From NCBI GenBank assembly GCA_030692905.1, contig JAUYBT010000013.1, positions 1-18,744 on the forward strand: a DNA stretch of 18,744 nt, given 5' to 3'. Below the pieces are notes generated by a model. It worked only from the letters and a program-made list of their open reading frames with translations. It was not told the origin of the DNA and did no database searches. Below are positions 6,938-14,704 of the stretch, piece after piece. The stretch is from Bacteroidales bacterium (GTDB lineage: Bacteria > Bacteroidota > Bacteroidia > Bacteroidales > VadinHA17). A program made the translations under genes and the position numbers. Each line of letters begins with the position of its first letter. Within the stretch, counting starts at the first letter, position 1.

Positions 6938-8299
6938 ATGAAAAAGTATTTTATAATTACCCTCTTATTTTTGAACATGTTATGGTTTAATTCCTGTGAA
7001 GATTTTCTGAATCTTTCTCCGGTATCTGAAATTGGAAGCGCCGCATTTTATAAAAATGATAAAGAGGTCGAAGCAGGTGTCGTGGCTATTTATAGTGGTA
7101 TGGAAAACTACGTTCAAAATGAATGGGCATTGACAGAATTGCGATCAGATAACTCTCATAACAGGGTCGAGCGCAGCGAAGGTGAATGGAAAGAATTTGA
7201 AACCATGAACGTTCAGACTATTAATGCTACGGTATCTGATTATTGGATTGATAACTATAATGTTATTTTCAGGGCAAATACTGTTCTGGAAAACCTTGTG
7301 AATGTATCCGGTACCTCTTTGAAATTGCAATATGAGGGGGAAGCAAAATTTGCAAGAGCATTGAGCCATTTTAACCTTGTTCGTGCTTTCGGGGATGTTC
7401 CAATAATTGATAAAGTTATTAAATATACTGACAAGGAATACTTTGCCAGAGATCCTCAAAGCGAGGTATATGGTTTTATAGAATCAGATCTGCTTACAGC
7501 AATTGACAATCTTCCAGGACGCTCTGGAATCGTAGTGGGAAGAGCTACAAAAGGGGCAGCACAGGCAATTTTGGCAAAGGTTTATCTGACTTGTAAAGAC
7601 TATGAGAAGGCTAAAACACTATTGGGTCAATTAATTTCAAGTGGAGATTATAGTTTGATGCCTATCTATAACGATGTGTTCTACAAAGAAAGGAACAATG
7701 AAATCATTTTTGGGGTACAGTTTATTCAGGATGATGCCAAGAATAGCCAGGGATTTTCTTACCAGTTTAGTCAAATCGGTTTGGGTAATGCAACGGTTGA
7801 TCTGATGAGTATTGTGAACCCGGCAGATAAGAGGAAACCTACACTGTTTTATTGGCATCCAACTGGAGGACCAATCGGAGGCTGGGAATGCGGGAAATTT
7901 CAACCTATAACACTGACACAGAACCAGGGCAATGACTGGATAATTATCCGGTATGCTGATGTTTTATTAATGCATGCTGAGGCCATTTTAGCTGGCAATG
8001 CATCAACAACGGATGCATCTGCTTTGTCGTCTTTTAATGCTGTCAGGACTCGTGCAGGATTAAGTACAGTCACCACTTTAACCAAAGGTCTATTGTTGAC
8101 TGAAAGACGAATTGAACTTTGCTTTGAAAATCAACGTCTTTATGATTTAATCCGTTTTGGAGCTGCAGAAACCGTAATGGCTGCTTTTGCTTCAACACCT
8201 GAGCCGGGTTTTGAATTTAACTCAACCGATTTGTTGTTGCCAATTCCACAAAGAGAGATCGACCTTTATAAAGAATTGGAACAAAACCCAGGTTATTAG
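6938..8299 (+). CDS. SusD/RagB-family nutrient-binding lipoprotein
   Basis: This is a 453-residue surface lipoprotein that caps the SusC barrel and captures the glycan. A type II signal peptide ends at Cys20 (MLWFNSC), followed by EDFLNLSPVSEIGSAAFYKN, the typical start of SusD. TPR-like helical segments are visible (EAKFARALSHFNLVRAFGDV, AAQAILAKVYLTCKDYEKAK) and the C-terminal RagB signature reads LLTERRIELCFENQRLYDLI. It is somewhat shorter than the usual 500-600 residues, but both termini are present. It is certainly co-transcribed with SusC (17-base gap). Nothing in the sequence tells which glycan it binds. Confidence 0.96.
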   Translation: MKKYFIITLLFLNMLWFNSCEDFLNLSPVSEIGSAAFYKNDKEVEAGVVAIYSGMENYVQNEWALTELRSDNSHNRVERSEGEWKEFETMNVQTINATVSDYWIDNYNVIFRANTVLENLVNVSGTSLKLQYEGEAKFARALSHFNLVRAFGDVPIIDKVIKYTDKEYFARDPQSEVYGFIESDLLTAIDNLPGRSGIVVGRATKGAAQAILAKVYLTCKDYEKAKTLLGQLISSGDYSLMPIYNDVFYKERNNEIIFGVQFIQDDAKNSQGFSYQFSQIGLGNATVDLMSIVNPADKRKPTLFYWHPTGGPIGGWECGKFQPITLTQNQGNDWIIIRYADVLLMHAEAILAGNASTTDASALSSFNAVRTRAGLSTVTTLTKGLLLTERRIELCFENQRLYDLIRFGAAETVMAAFASTPEPGFEFNSTDLLLPIPQREIDLYKELEQNPGY

Positions 8300-8373
8300 T
8301 CACATAGCTTATGAGCTAGTCTTAAGTATAAAGTGACTAAGAATTATTTGAAAAGTAATTTTTATTAAATAAC

Positions 8374-8390
8374 ATTAGTGTCCGACTAAT
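8374..8390. repeat. Short palindrome ATTAGT-GTCCG-ACTAAT
   Basis: A perfect 6-bp inverted repeat with a 5-base loop lies 75 bases after SusD. Its core TAGTGTCCG (8376-8384) occurs again at 16532-16540, downstream of the mutarotase gene, inside a related sequence. It could be the trace of an insertion element or recombination, or a local terminator. Confidence 0.4.
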
Positions 8391-8392
8391 TT

Positions 8393-8439
8393 TTTACAAC
8401 ATGGGGTTACTTCCCGAAAGTTTCACCACATGTTGTAAA
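8393..8439. promoter_or_regulatory. 11-bp hairpin in the leader of the GH105 gene
   Basis: TTTACAACATG (8393-8403) and CATGTTGTAAA (8429-8439) are perfect inverted copies around a 25-base loop that itself contains ACTT-CCCGA-AAGT. The right arm overlaps TAAATTTG (8436-8443), an exact TAnnTTTG box lying 29 bases before the ATG at 8473, although no TTG is found at the -33 position. The structure could be an operator over a local promoter, an attenuator, or the end of a lost mobile element. Confidence 0.45.
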
Positions 8440-8472
8440 TTTGTTTTAACGAAAATTCACATATTAAAAAAA

Positions 8473-9612
8473 ATGGAAATCAAAAAAAGTATTTTAATAA
8501 TTATTTTACTAATTAGCTATTTTACAGTCTATTCACAGGAGCAAATAATCCCTTCATTTCAAGCTGATCTCAATAAAGCTGATATCAAAACTGTGCTTAA
8601 AGCAGTTGCAGACTGGCAGGTAAGAACACCTCTTACACTAGCGCTTCCCGAGTGGGGAAATGCGACTCTCTATGCAGGTATGGTTGATTGGGCAGGTATC
8701 GCTGGCAATGATTCATATTATGAGTGGCTAAAGGGAATTGGTGAAAAATGCTCATGGACATATTTTATTCATCATGACAACCTAACCCGGGGGTACAATG
8801 CTGATGATTATTGTGTAGGTCAGACCTATATTGAGCTTTACCGCAAGTATAAGGATAAGAAGATGATAGAGCCTATAAGAGCTTATCTCGATCATATACT
8901 TTTATACCCTCCAGTAGGGGGGTTGAAATTTGTCAGGTTTAGCAGCCAGCGTTGGACGTGGATCGATGCTCTATTTATGGCACCTGGGGTATGGGCAAAA
9001 ATGGCTACTGAGACAGGTTCGAAAAAGTACCTTGATTTTATGTTTCAGGAATATAAAGCCTCTACTGAATTTCTTTATGATACAGAAGAACACCTCTGGT
9101 TCGAGGATTCAAATTGGTTCGACACTAAGGAAGCCAACGGTGCTAAAGTATTCTGGGGACGTGGTAATGGCTGGGTGTTTGCCGGTCTTCCGATTATCTT
9201 AAAGGAACTTCCTGCAAAATATGAGAATAAAAATTATTTTGTAACAATCTATAAGGAGATGGCTGCAAAACTTATCACCCTGCAATCTGCAGATGGATAT
9301 TGGAGTACCAGCCTTCTCGATCCGGCAAGCTATCCTACTCCTGAAATGAGCGGAACAGCATTTTTTGTTTATGGTTTGGCTTATGGTGTGAATAATGGTT
9401 ATCTTGACAAAGAGACATATCTTCCGGCAATTGTAAAAGGCTGGGAATCAATGGTCGCTTCTGTCTGGCCCGATGGAAAAGTCGGATTCATTCAACCAAG
9501 AGGGAAAGGTCCTAAACCAGTTACAAGTGAAATGACCGAAGTTTATGGTGTCGGCGGATTCCTGATGGCAGGAACAGAGATTTATAAGATGATTGAGAAA
9601 GGGATTCTTTAA
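8473..9612 (+). CDS. Secreted GH105-type unsaturated uronyl hydrolase
   Basis: This 379-residue enzyme belongs to the (alpha/alpha)6-barrel family GH105 (YteR/RhiN-like; related to GH88), which removes 4,5-unsaturated galacturonic or glucuronic acid from the end of lyase-made oligosaccharides. The N-terminus MEIKKSILIIILLISYFTVY followed by SQEQ is a signal peptide, so it acts in the periplasm. Family motifs are WTWIDALFMAPGVWAKMA with the probable catalytic Asp165, FWGRGNGWVFAG (about 227-238) and a late YWSTSLLDP...EMSGTAFFVYGLAYG. The ATG at 8473 is chosen because the upstream in-frame ATG (8401) lies in a hairpin and would put 24 non-signal residues in front of the signal peptide. It follows SusD and precedes the oxidoreductase by 71 bases. 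No polysaccharide lyase is visible in the window. Confidence 0.9.
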   Translation: MEIKKSILIIILLISYFTVYSQEQIIPSFQADLNKADIKTVLKAVADWQVRTPLTLALPEWGNATLYAGMVDWAGIAGNDSYYEWLKGIGEKCSWTYFIHHDNLTRGYNADDYCVGQTYIELYRKYKDKKMIEPIRAYLDHILLYPPVGGLKFVRFSSQRWTWIDALFMAPGVWAKMATETGSKKYLDFMFQEYKASTEFLYDTEEHLWFEDSNWFDTKEANGAKVFWGRGNGWVFAGLPIILKELPAKYENKNYFVTIYKEMAAKLITLQSADGYWSTSLLDPASYPTPEMSGTAFFVYGLAYGVNNGYLDKETYLPAIVKGWESMVASVWPDGKVGFIQPRGKGPKPVTSEMTEVYGVGGFLMAGTEIYKMIEKGIL

Positions 9613-9683
9613 ATCAGGCGTCAGCTTATAAATAAATGAGTTCTTAAATTGCTTATTCAATAAATAAGTAAAATTTTACAAAT

Positions 9684-11084
9684 ATGAAAAAAGAGACAAA
9701 CACGAGAAGGGAGTTTATTGCAAAAAGTGCAGCTGCCTCAGCCGGTTTGATTTTGGGGGTTAATACATTTGCTTCCTCCGGAAAAAGCCGGATTATTGGA
9801 GCTAATGATAAAATCCGTGTTGGGTTTATCGGAATTGGTAACCGGGGTTCACAACTTCTGGCCCTATTTATGCAAGAACCTGATTGTGAGATTGCTGCCT
9901 TATGTGATATATATAAGCCATACCTTTTACGTGACCGTGGTTTAGTGGATCCCCGATATTTGACAACTATGCCAGGGCAAGTCCCCAAAATGGGCGAAAA
10001 TTTCTCCGGCAAACCAGTTTATTACGATGATTACCGTAAACTTCTCGATGATAAAAGTATAGATGCAGTTTGCATTGCAACACCTGACCATTGGCATGCT
10101 ATTCAAATGATCGAGGCCGTCAAAGCAGGAAAAGATGTTTATGTTGAAAAACCCTTAACAGCGACAATCAAGGAAGGCCGGGCAATGGTCAATGCTCAAA
10201 AAGACACTAACCGTGTCGTTGCAGTTGGTCTCAATCGACGGGGTAATGAGGTTTATCAGAAACTTGCCAAAGAAATTTCCGGTGGTAAGATTGGAAAAAT
10301 ATCCGTCGCACGAGCTGCCAGGGTCAATAATATGTTTCCCAATGGAATCGGGAAATTGGAACCAGAACAACCTCCCAAAGATTTTAATTGGGACATGTGG
10401 CTGGGCCCCAGGACTTTTCGCCCCTATCAATATAATATTGCTCCATATATGTTCCGGTGGTGGAGCGATTATTCAAGCCAGATGGGAAACTGGGGTGTAC
10501 ATTACATGGATGCCATTCGCTGGATGATGGGGGAAGTTGCCCCTGTAGCTATCACTGCTCATGGTGGAAAATATGTACTTGATCATGATGGTGATATACC
10601 CGACACGATGCAAGTCACATTTGAATTTGCGTCTAAAGCAATGATCTCGTTCAGCATTTTTGAGGCGACCAGTGGTGAACTGTTCCCTTATGGAGAACTC
10701 GAACTTAGAGGGACTAAAGGCACAGTTTATGCAAGTCAGGACGGATACAGGATAATCCCCACGACTAAAGGACAATTTCAAAATTGGGATAAATTTATTG
10801 AAAATGAGGAGTTCAATGTTCCATCAAGTGAATTGACTGATGGCAGTAACGCGTATGCAACCGGTACTCTTGTACACAATTTCCTTGAGTGTGTAAAATC
10901 AAGAAAAGCACCTTTATGCCCATTAGAGGAAGGTCATCGTTCCACCTCTTTTGCTCATCTTGCAAATATCTCTTTAGCTGTTAAACAAAGATTGGAATGG
11001 GACGCCGTCAACGAAAGATTCACAAACTCTGAAAAAGCTAATCAATTGCTTAGTTATGAATATAGGAAACCCTGGAAAATTTGA
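9684..11084 (+). CDS. Tat-exported Gfo/Idh/MocA-family oxidoreductase
   Basis: This is a 466-residue NAD(P)-dependent sugar oxidoreductase of the MviM type. A twin-arginine signal opens the protein (T-R8-R9-E-F-I, hydrophobic stretch about 15-30). The Rossmann motif is GIGNRG (50-55), followed by CIATPDHWHA (about 130-139), the family hallmark EKP (155-157) and the substrate-domain motif GNWGVHYMDAIRW with His273 and Asp276. Known Tat-exported relatives, such as Zymomonas glucose-fructose oxidoreductase, carry a tightly bound cofactor into the periplasm, and that is the likely mode here. The next gene, 19 bases on, is also Tat-exported, suggesting joint action on a periplasmic sugar, for example oxidation to a keto-sugar. 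The substrate is not determinable from sequence. Confidence 0.93.
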   Translation: MKKETNTRREFIAKSAAASAGLILGVNTFASSGKSRIIGANDKIRVGFIGIGNRGSQLLALFMQEPDCEIAALCDIYKPYLLRDRGLVDPRYLTTMPGQVPKMGENFSGKPVYYDDYRKLLDDKSIDAVCIATPDHWHAIQMIEAVKAGKDVYVEKPLTATIKEGRAMVNAQKDTNRVVAVGLNRRGNEVYQKLAKEISGGKIGKISVARAARVNNMFPNGIGKLEPEQPPKDFNWDMWLGPRTFRPYQYNIAPYMFRWWSDYSSQMGNWGVHYMDAIRWMMGEVAPVAITAHGGKYVLDHDGDIPDTMQVTFEFASKAMISFSIFEATSGELFPYGELELRGTKGTVYASQDGYRIIPTTKGQFQNWDKFIENEEFNVPSSELTDGSNAYATGTLVHNFLECVKSRKAPLCPLEEGHRSTSFAHLANISLAVKQRLEWDAVNERFTNSEKANQLLSYEYRKPWKI

Positions 11085-11103
11085 AAATTTTAAATAAGTA
11101 TAT

Positions 11104-12069
11104 ATGAAACAGTCCAGGCGTGAATTTATTAAAACGGCTTCGGCAGTATCTGCCGGAGCCATAATAAGTCCGAAACTTTTTTCTGGTCCCCAGATTTCAA
11201 AGGCCAAAACTTACCCTTTCTGTGTTTTTACTAAGTGTCTTCAATTTCTTGATTATACACAACTTGGAGAAACCCTCGCTAATATTGGCTTCAAAGGGGC
11301 AGAATTGTCTGTCAGAGATGAAGGTCATGTTCTCCCTGAAAATGTAAAGACTGATCTTCCCAGGGCAATAAAAACCTTGCAACAATCAGGAATTAGTGTC
11401 CCAATGATGGTTACAGGTATTATAAACCCTGAAGATCCGCTTACAGAAACAATTCTTGGAACAGCTTCAGAACTAGGTGTAGGCTATTATAGGATGGGAT
11501 ATTTAAGTTATGACCCCGCAAAATCCATTACGGACAACCTTACTGCCCATAAGAAGACATTTGATAAACTTGAAAAGATCAATCGGAAATTCGGGATTCA
11601 GGGTTGTTACCAGAATCATTCAGGAACAAAAGTTGGAGGTCCTGTCTGGGATATCTACTGGCTTATGAATGGCTGTGATCCTGACTATATCAGTGTTCAG
11701 TATGATATTCGGCATGCGGTTTGTGAGGGAGGAGCATCATGGCCTTTGGGGATGAAACTTCTCTCTCCATGGATTAAAACAACTGCAATCAAAGACTTTT
11801 ATTGGAAAAAAGAAAATGGAAAATGGAAAATAACAAATATCCCATTAAGTGAAGGTATGGTCGACTTTGATGTTTACCTCCAGGAATATATCAGTCTTGG
11901 GATTTCAGGTCCGGTTACTATTCATTACGAATATGATCTTGGAGGAGCACAATCTGGTTCTAAAAACCCAACCATGAGTTTAAAAGAAATTTCGGATTTT
12001 ATGAAAAATGATCTTAACTGGTTGAAAAAGAAATTCAATGAACATGGCATTTTAAGTTCTTTTGGTTAG
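11104..12069 (+). CDS. Tat-exported xylose-isomerase-like TIM-barrel protein (sugar isomerase/epimerase family)
   Basis: This 321-residue protein is of the AP-endonuclease-2/xylose-isomerase-like TIM-barrel family. The first residues carry a near-perfect twin-arginine motif (S4-R-R-E-F-I-K10) and a short hydrophobic stretch. Candidate metal ligands are Glu67 (GAELSV), His172 (QNHSG), Asp201/His204 (YDIRHA), Asp231 (IKDFYW) and His274/Glu276 (IHYEYD). Members isomerise or epimerise sugars, and some exported members paired with Gfo/Idh oxidoreductases act as lyases or hydratases on 3-keto-sugars. The close pairing with the preceding gene makes that role plausible. It is followed by a 198-base gap that holds an inverted repeat. 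Confidence 0.9.
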   Translation: MKQSRREFIKTASAVSAGAIISPKLFSGPQISKAKTYPFCVFTKCLQFLDYTQLGETLANIGFKGAELSVRDEGHVLPENVKTDLPRAIKTLQQSGISVPMMVTGIINPEDPLTETILGTASELGVGYYRMGYLSYDPAKSITDNLTAHKKTFDKLEKINRKFGIQGCYQNHSGTKVGGPVWDIYWLMNGCDPDYISVQYDIRHAVCEGGASWPLGMKLLSPWIKTTAIKDFYWKKENGKWKITNIPLSEGMVDFDVYLQEYISLGISGPVTIHYEYDLGGAQSGSKNPTMSLKEISDFMKNDLNWLKKKFNEHGILSSFG

Positions 12070-12087
12070 TGGTTTGTTGTTAGTTGG

Positions 12088-12208
12088 AATGATGATTGAA
12101 AAGGGAGTAAGGTGAAAAATTGTATGAGAACAATGTTGGTTAGTTTTTATTCAAGTTAGGTTAGTTTTTATTTAAGTTTTCGTATTACCTGACTTCCTTT
12201 TCATCATT
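12088..12208. repeat. Imperfect long inverted repeat
   Basis: The left arm (12088-12113) reads AATGATG, ATTG, AAAAGGGAGTAAGGT. The right arm (12187-12208), read on the other strand, is AATGATG, AAAAGGAAGTCAGGT. The arms match over 22 positions with two mismatches, plus a 4-base insert in the left arm. They enclose 73 bases with a two-copy tandem repeat. It may be a small non-autonomous element remnant, or an RNA stem separating the upstream operon from the enolase-type gene. Confidence 0.5.
12138..12179 (+). repeat. Two-copy 21-bp tandem repeat
   Basis: Two adjacent copies of a 21-base unit beginning GGTTAGTTTTTATT are seen at 12138-12158 and 12159-12179, differing at two positions (C/T and the final base). 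GGTTAGT occurs a third time at 12064-12070, overlapping the stop of the preceding gene. The unit lies inside the loop of the surrounding inverted repeat. Confidence 0.6.
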
Positions 12209-12267
12209 TCGATTATAAAGTGTTCCGGATAATAATTATTAACAAATTTTAATAAGAACTAATAATA

Positions 12268-13653
12268 ATGGTTACAAGAAGAAATTTCATAAAAACAACT
12301 GCATTTGTGGGCGCTGCAACCTTTTCCGGAATTGCTTCATGTTCATTACCGGGAAGAAAAAACTCATTTAAAAATATCACAATTCAATCAGTCGGATCAA
12401 ACTTCGAACGGGAACCCCTTATCCGTCCTTTTGGGTTCAAAGGTGGTTATATGACTGAAATATGGCAAACAGCTAATTTACTTAAATCGATATCCGGAAT
12501 TGAAAAAGTGGGATTATGCACCCAAAATGTCCTGTGGTCAGATGCTTCTGTTTTTGCTTCTCATTCTGAGAGTGGTGGAAATGCATTGATGTATGCATTG
12601 ACAGAACATGCTCTCCAATTAATTAAAAGTCGTTCCTTCACTAATCCTGTCGAATTAATTGATGACATTTTCGAAGAAGTCTATCAGTATGGAATTAAGG
12701 TTACTGCTAACCCGAATTTAAGAAAAACCTTTGCTCTGAATGCACTTGTAGGTGTTGATAATGCCATTTGGATGCTTTTTGCTGCTGAGAACGGGATTAA
12801 AAATTTTGACGATCTGATCCCTGAAAAATATCGTCCTGCCTTATCGCAGCATCACAAAACTGTTGCAAGCATTCCACTGATGGCTTATTCAATACCCGTT
12901 TCGGAAATCGTTCAGGCCGTCGATTCTGGATATTTCTTTATGAAAATAAAAATCGGTCAACCAGGGACCCAGGAAGAAATGCTGACTAAAGATATGGACA
13001 GGCTTTCTTCAATTCATAAAGCAATTGGTCATTATCGTACACCCCATACCTCATCTGGCAAACTTCCATATTATTTTGATGCAAATGGTCGGTATGAAAA
13101 AAAAGAAACACTCCTGAGGCTGATTGATCATGCAAAAAAAATCGGCGCCTTCGAACAGATAGCCATCATTGAGGAACCGTTTCCGGAAGAACTTCAGATC
13201 GATGTCAGCGATATTCCGGTACGGCTTGCCGCTGATGAAAGTGCCCATACTGACCAGGACGCTATTACCCGTATCGGAATGGGATATAAGGCAATAGCCT
13301 TAAAAGCTATAGCTAAAACACTTAGCATGACAATGAAAATTGCTAATGTGGCAAAAGAACGAAATATTCCTTGTTTTTGCGCTGATCTTACAGTTAATCC
13401 GATTTTAGTCGACTGGAACAAAAATGTTGCAGCACGTCTTGATGCATTTCCCGGATTAGGAACCGGTTTGCTTGAAACTAACGGGCATCAGAATTATAAA
13501 AACTGGACCACGATGGAAAGCTATCATCCTTATAAAGATGCAATCTGGCGAAAAACGCAAAATGGGGTCTTCGACTTAAATACTGATTTTTATGATAAAA
13601 GCGGAGGCATCCTTACTGATTCAATTCATTATATGGAGTTATTTAAAACATAA
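12268..13653 (+). CDS. Tat-signal enolase-superfamily (mandelate racemase/muconate lactonizing type) lipoprotein
   Basis: This is a 461-residue protein of the enolase superfamily, whose members abstract a proton next to a carboxylate (sugar-acid dehydratases, racemases, cycloisomerases). Visible active-site pieces are the Lys-x-Lys pair (226-228, MKIKIG), metal-ligand candidates Asp271 (FDANGRY), Glu302/303 (IIEEPFPEE) and Asp323/Glu324 (LAADESAH), and Lys346 (IALKAIAK). The N-terminus has a twin-arginine motif (T3-R-R-N-F-I-K9) followed by a lipobox-like IASC at Cys25, so it is probably a Tat-exported lipoprotein. Cytoplasmic location is usual for this superfamily, so export is unusual. A sugar-acid dehydratase role fits the neighbours but is inference. 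Confidence 0.88.
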   Translation: MVTRRNFIKTTAFVGAATFSGIASCSLPGRKNSFKNITIQSVGSNFEREPLIRPFGFKGGYMTEIWQTANLLKSISGIEKVGLCTQNVLWSDASVFASHSESGGNALMYALTEHALQLIKSRSFTNPVELIDDIFEEVYQYGIKVTANPNLRKTFALNALVGVDNAIWMLFAAENGIKNFDDLIPEKYRPALSQHHKTVASIPLMAYSIPVSEIVQAVDSGYFFMKIKIGQPGTQEEMLTKDMDRLSSIHKAIGHYRTPHTSSGKLPYYFDANGRYEKKETLLRLIDHAKKIGAFEQIAIIEEPFPEELQIDVSDIPVRLAADESAHTDQDAITRIGMGYKAIALKAIAKTLSMTMKIANVAKERNIPCFCADLTVNPILVDWNKNVAARLDAFPGLGTGLLETNGHQNYKNWTTMESYHPYKDAIWRKTQNGVFDLNTDFYDKSGGILTDSIHYMELFKT

Positions 13654-13682
13654 TGGTTGATAAAATCATATATCTCAAATAA

Positions 13683-13823
13683 TCCTCTGGCGCTACCGGA
13701 TTAGCACAATTGATTCCGGGGGAGAAATATAACTTTTCCGGGCAGATTCAAACTGTTGAAAATGGTTTTTTAATCATGGTTATTATGCCTATGTTTAGAT
13801 TTCCATTACCATGGAAACTTTGA
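13683..13823 (+). other. Short open stretch without start, possible gene remnant
   Basis: Between the enolase-type and SDR genes a 46-codon open stretch follows a TAA at 13680-13682 and ends at TGA 13821-13823. It reads SSGATGLAQLIPGEKYNFSG then QIQTVENGFLIMVIMPMFRF and PLPWKL. The composition is protein-like, but there is no start codon near its beginning (ATG only appears late), so it may be a decayed fragment or chance. I recognise no family. The rest of this 228-base gap shows no clear promoter or terminator. Confidence 0.2.
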
Positions 13824-13881
13824 GAATTACTTAAGACTTAGACTTGGGAAAATGTATAAGAATTATTAAAAGAAATTTTAT

Positions 13882-14643
13882 ATGGGAACATTAAAAGGTA
13901 AAAACGCTTTTGTAACAGGAACATCCCAGGGGATTGGTGCCGCTATTGCTGAAACTTTGGTCAATGCAGGTTGCAATATTTGCATGCATTATTTTAGTTC
14001 AGATGAAGAACCTAAAAAACTTCAAAAAATTGCAGAAGAGAATAAACAAAAAGCAATCTGTGTTCAGGGGGATTTAACCAAAGAAGCAGATGTTGTAAAG
14101 TGTGTTAAAGCCGGAGTGGATTTTTTAGGTTCATTTGACATTCTGATTAACAATTCAGGATCTCTTGTCAAACGAAGTTATATTCCGGAAATAACTCTGG
14201 ATTACTGGAAAACATTGATAGATATTAACCTCACAACTATGATGCTGGTAACAAAGGAATTGTTGCCTTATTTAAATCATCAGGATGGAGCCAGCATTGT
14301 AAATGTATCTTCATTAGCGGGGCGAATGGGTGGACATCCGGGATCTTTGGTTTATTCAACATGTAAAGGGGCCGTTCTGACCTGGACCAGGTCTCTGTCA
14401 AAAGAGCTTGCAGTGCGTAAAATCCGTGTAAATGCTGTTGCACCAGGATTTATTGAGGGTACCAGATTCCATGAAACTCATACAACAAAAGAATCTGCAT
14501 TGAAAACCATCGCTTCCATTCCGCTTGGACGGTCCGGAAATCCTTTTGATGTTGCCCGTGCTGTTGCCTTCCTTGCTTCGGAATATGATGGTTTTATTAC
14601 TGGCGAAACTATTGATATTAATGGCGGGGTCTATTGTGCTTAA
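13882..14643 (+). CDS. Short-chain dehydrogenase/reductase (SDR)
   Basis: This is a 253-residue classical SDR with no signal peptide, hence cytoplasmic. The cofactor motif is TGTSQGIG (12-19). It has NNSG (90-93) in place of the usual NNAG, Asn116, a catalytic Ser in NVSS (141-144), Tyr158-x3-Lys162 (YSTCK) and the VAPG loop (186-189), with a C-terminal TGETIDINGG. Members oxidise or reduce sugars, sugar acids and keto-sugars with NAD(P). Next to a uronyl hydrolase and a hexuronate-like transporter, it could act on a 2-keto-3-deoxy-sugar acid or a deoxyuronate as KduD does, or on L-fucose as in the non-phosphorylated route. The sequence itself does not decide. It lies 61 bases before the transporter gene. 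Confidence 0.94.
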   Translation: MGTLKGKNAFVTGTSQGIGAAIAETLVNAGCNICMHYFSSDEEPKKLQKIAEENKQKAICVQGDLTKEADVVKCVKAGVDFLGSFDILINNSGSLVKRSYIPEITLDYWKTLIDINLTTMMLVTKELLPYLNHQDGASIVNVSSLAGRMGGHPGSLVYSTCKGAVLTWTRSLSKELAVRKIRVNAVAPGFIEGTRFHETHTTKESALKTIASIPLGRSGNPFDVARAVAFLASEYDGFITGETIDINGGVYCA

Positions 14644-14704
14644 GAACGAGGCATAAAATCCGGGAAGTAGAATATACATTTAAAAACAAAGAACAGGTAA
14701 CGAG

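Noticed and set aside
8401..8472. ATG at 8401 as start of the GH105 gene
   Set aside because: It lies in a perfect hairpin and would place 24 unrelated residues before a good signal peptide starting at 8473.
9668..9679. GTAAAATTTTAC palindrome before the oxidoreductase start
   Set aside because: It is a short AT-rich palindrome expected by chance in this composition; no other signal supports an operator.
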